From Desulfobacterales bacterium HSG17 (GTDB lineage Bacteria > Desulfobacterota > Desulfobacteria > Desulfobacterales > Desulfococcaceae), in the NCBI GenBank assembly GCA_030377945.1, contig JAUCGD010000183.1:1-6617 (forward strand): 6,617 nt of DNA, given 5' to 3'. The notes beneath the pieces are model-generated. The model did no database searches. It was not told the DNA's origin and was given only the letters and a program-made list of their open reading frames with translations. Numbering within the stretch: the first letter of the stretch is position 1; each line of letters begins with the position of its first letter. The translations under genes and the position numbers were made by a program. Positions 6,526-6,617 of this stretch are shown here, in pieces.

Positions 6526-6599
6526 GAACCATGATTATATGATTATATGATTTCCATGAATATTCATAGTAAATCATGCAAATCATTTAATCATGGTTC
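6526..6599. repeat. 74-bp inverted-repeat element with internal octamers and a palindrome
   Basis: Perfect 12-bp terminal inverted repeats, GAACCATGATTA (6526-6537) and TAATCATGGTTC (6588-6599), bracket a very AT-rich centre. Inside are tandem ATGATTAT units (6531-6538, 6539-6546) with a variant at 6547-6554, related ATCAT-type units in the opposite orientation towards the right end (6573-6594), and a perfect 12-bp palindrome ATGAATATTCAT (6556-6567). It has no coding capacity of its own. Size and terminal repeats suit a small non-autonomous repeat, but no target-site duplication is evident. It sits directly upstream of the caspase-SUMF1 ribosome binding site. Confidence 0.7.
6534..6547 (-). 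promoter_or_regulatory. Possible -10 boxes for the caspase-SUMF1 gene
   Basis: On the minus strand two perfect TATAAT hexamers occur eight bases apart (6542-6547 and 6534-6539), created by the octamer repeats inside the inverted-repeat element. Use of the one nearer the gene would give a leader of about 20 bases that includes the Shine-Dalgarno site. No convincing TTGACA-like -35 box lies 16-18 bases upstream, so this is a suggestion only; the hexamers could simply reflect AT-rich repeat sequence. Confidence 0.35.
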
Positions 6600-6617
6600 C
6601 AGAACAAAACCTGATCA

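Noticed and set aside
6506..6586. N-terminal extension of the caspase-SUMF1 protein to an ATG at 6586
   Set aside because: The extra 27 codons run through the inverted-repeat element and lack a good ribosome binding site, whereas the start at 6505 has GGAGG and opens directly into a signal peptide.
1..6617. CRISPR array, tRNA, rRNA or reverse transcriptase gene
   Set aside because: No regularly spaced direct repeats, no cloverleaf-like or rRNA sequence, and no reading frame with reverse transcriptase motifs were seen on either strand.

Overview
The window looks like a stretch of chromosome from a Gram-negative, moderately AT-rich bacterium. The mix of an exported caspase-like protein with a sulfatase-modifying-factor (SUMF1/FGE) fold, an AAA-like ATPase/nuclease, an orphan antitoxin and several palindromic intergenic repeats resembles genomes of large or filamentous sulfate reducers (Desulfobacterales, Desulfonema-like). 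That taxonomic guess is inference from gene style only; no rRNA or other marker is present.

Layout. Positions 1-2612 (+ strand) hold a tight three-gene set: the 3' part of a von Willebrand A (VWA) protein gene whose start lies before the window, a PspA/IM30-like coiled-coil protein, and a small six-helix membrane protein whose ATG overlaps the preceding stop codon. A 93-bp gap between the first two carries a two-hairpin repeat. This set probably acts at the cell membrane. Positions 2663-6505 (- strand) hold, in transcription order, a caspase-PEGA-SUMF1 protein, a Phd/YefM-type antitoxin without a visible toxin, and an AAA-like ATPase fused to a PD-(D/E)XK nuclease-like domain. The two blocks converge across a 50-bp gap at 2613-2662.

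The most interesting signal is at the 3' end of the caspase-SUMF1 gene (about 4757-4885, minus strand). Local GC rises to about 73% in the 60 bases 4801-4860, against about 48% in 4921-4980. Most codons there end in C, adenine is scarce in the coding strand, and the protein follows the RGG-W / CRSA-R / GFRL framework of C-type-lectin-fold targets of diversity-generating retroelements (DGRs). The residues that differ are at places where such templates usually carry Asn (AAC) codons. I read it as a candidate DGR variable region on a protein that also has an intact His/Cys caspase dyad. No reverse transcriptase or template repeat is in the window, so a supplying DGR would have to lie elsewhere.

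Three different intergenic palindromic elements are present: two hairpins at 1396-1444, a roughly 45-bp imperfect palindrome at 4374-4418, and a 74-bp inverted-repeat element at 6526-6599 that abuts the caspase-SUMF1 gene and may supply its promoter.
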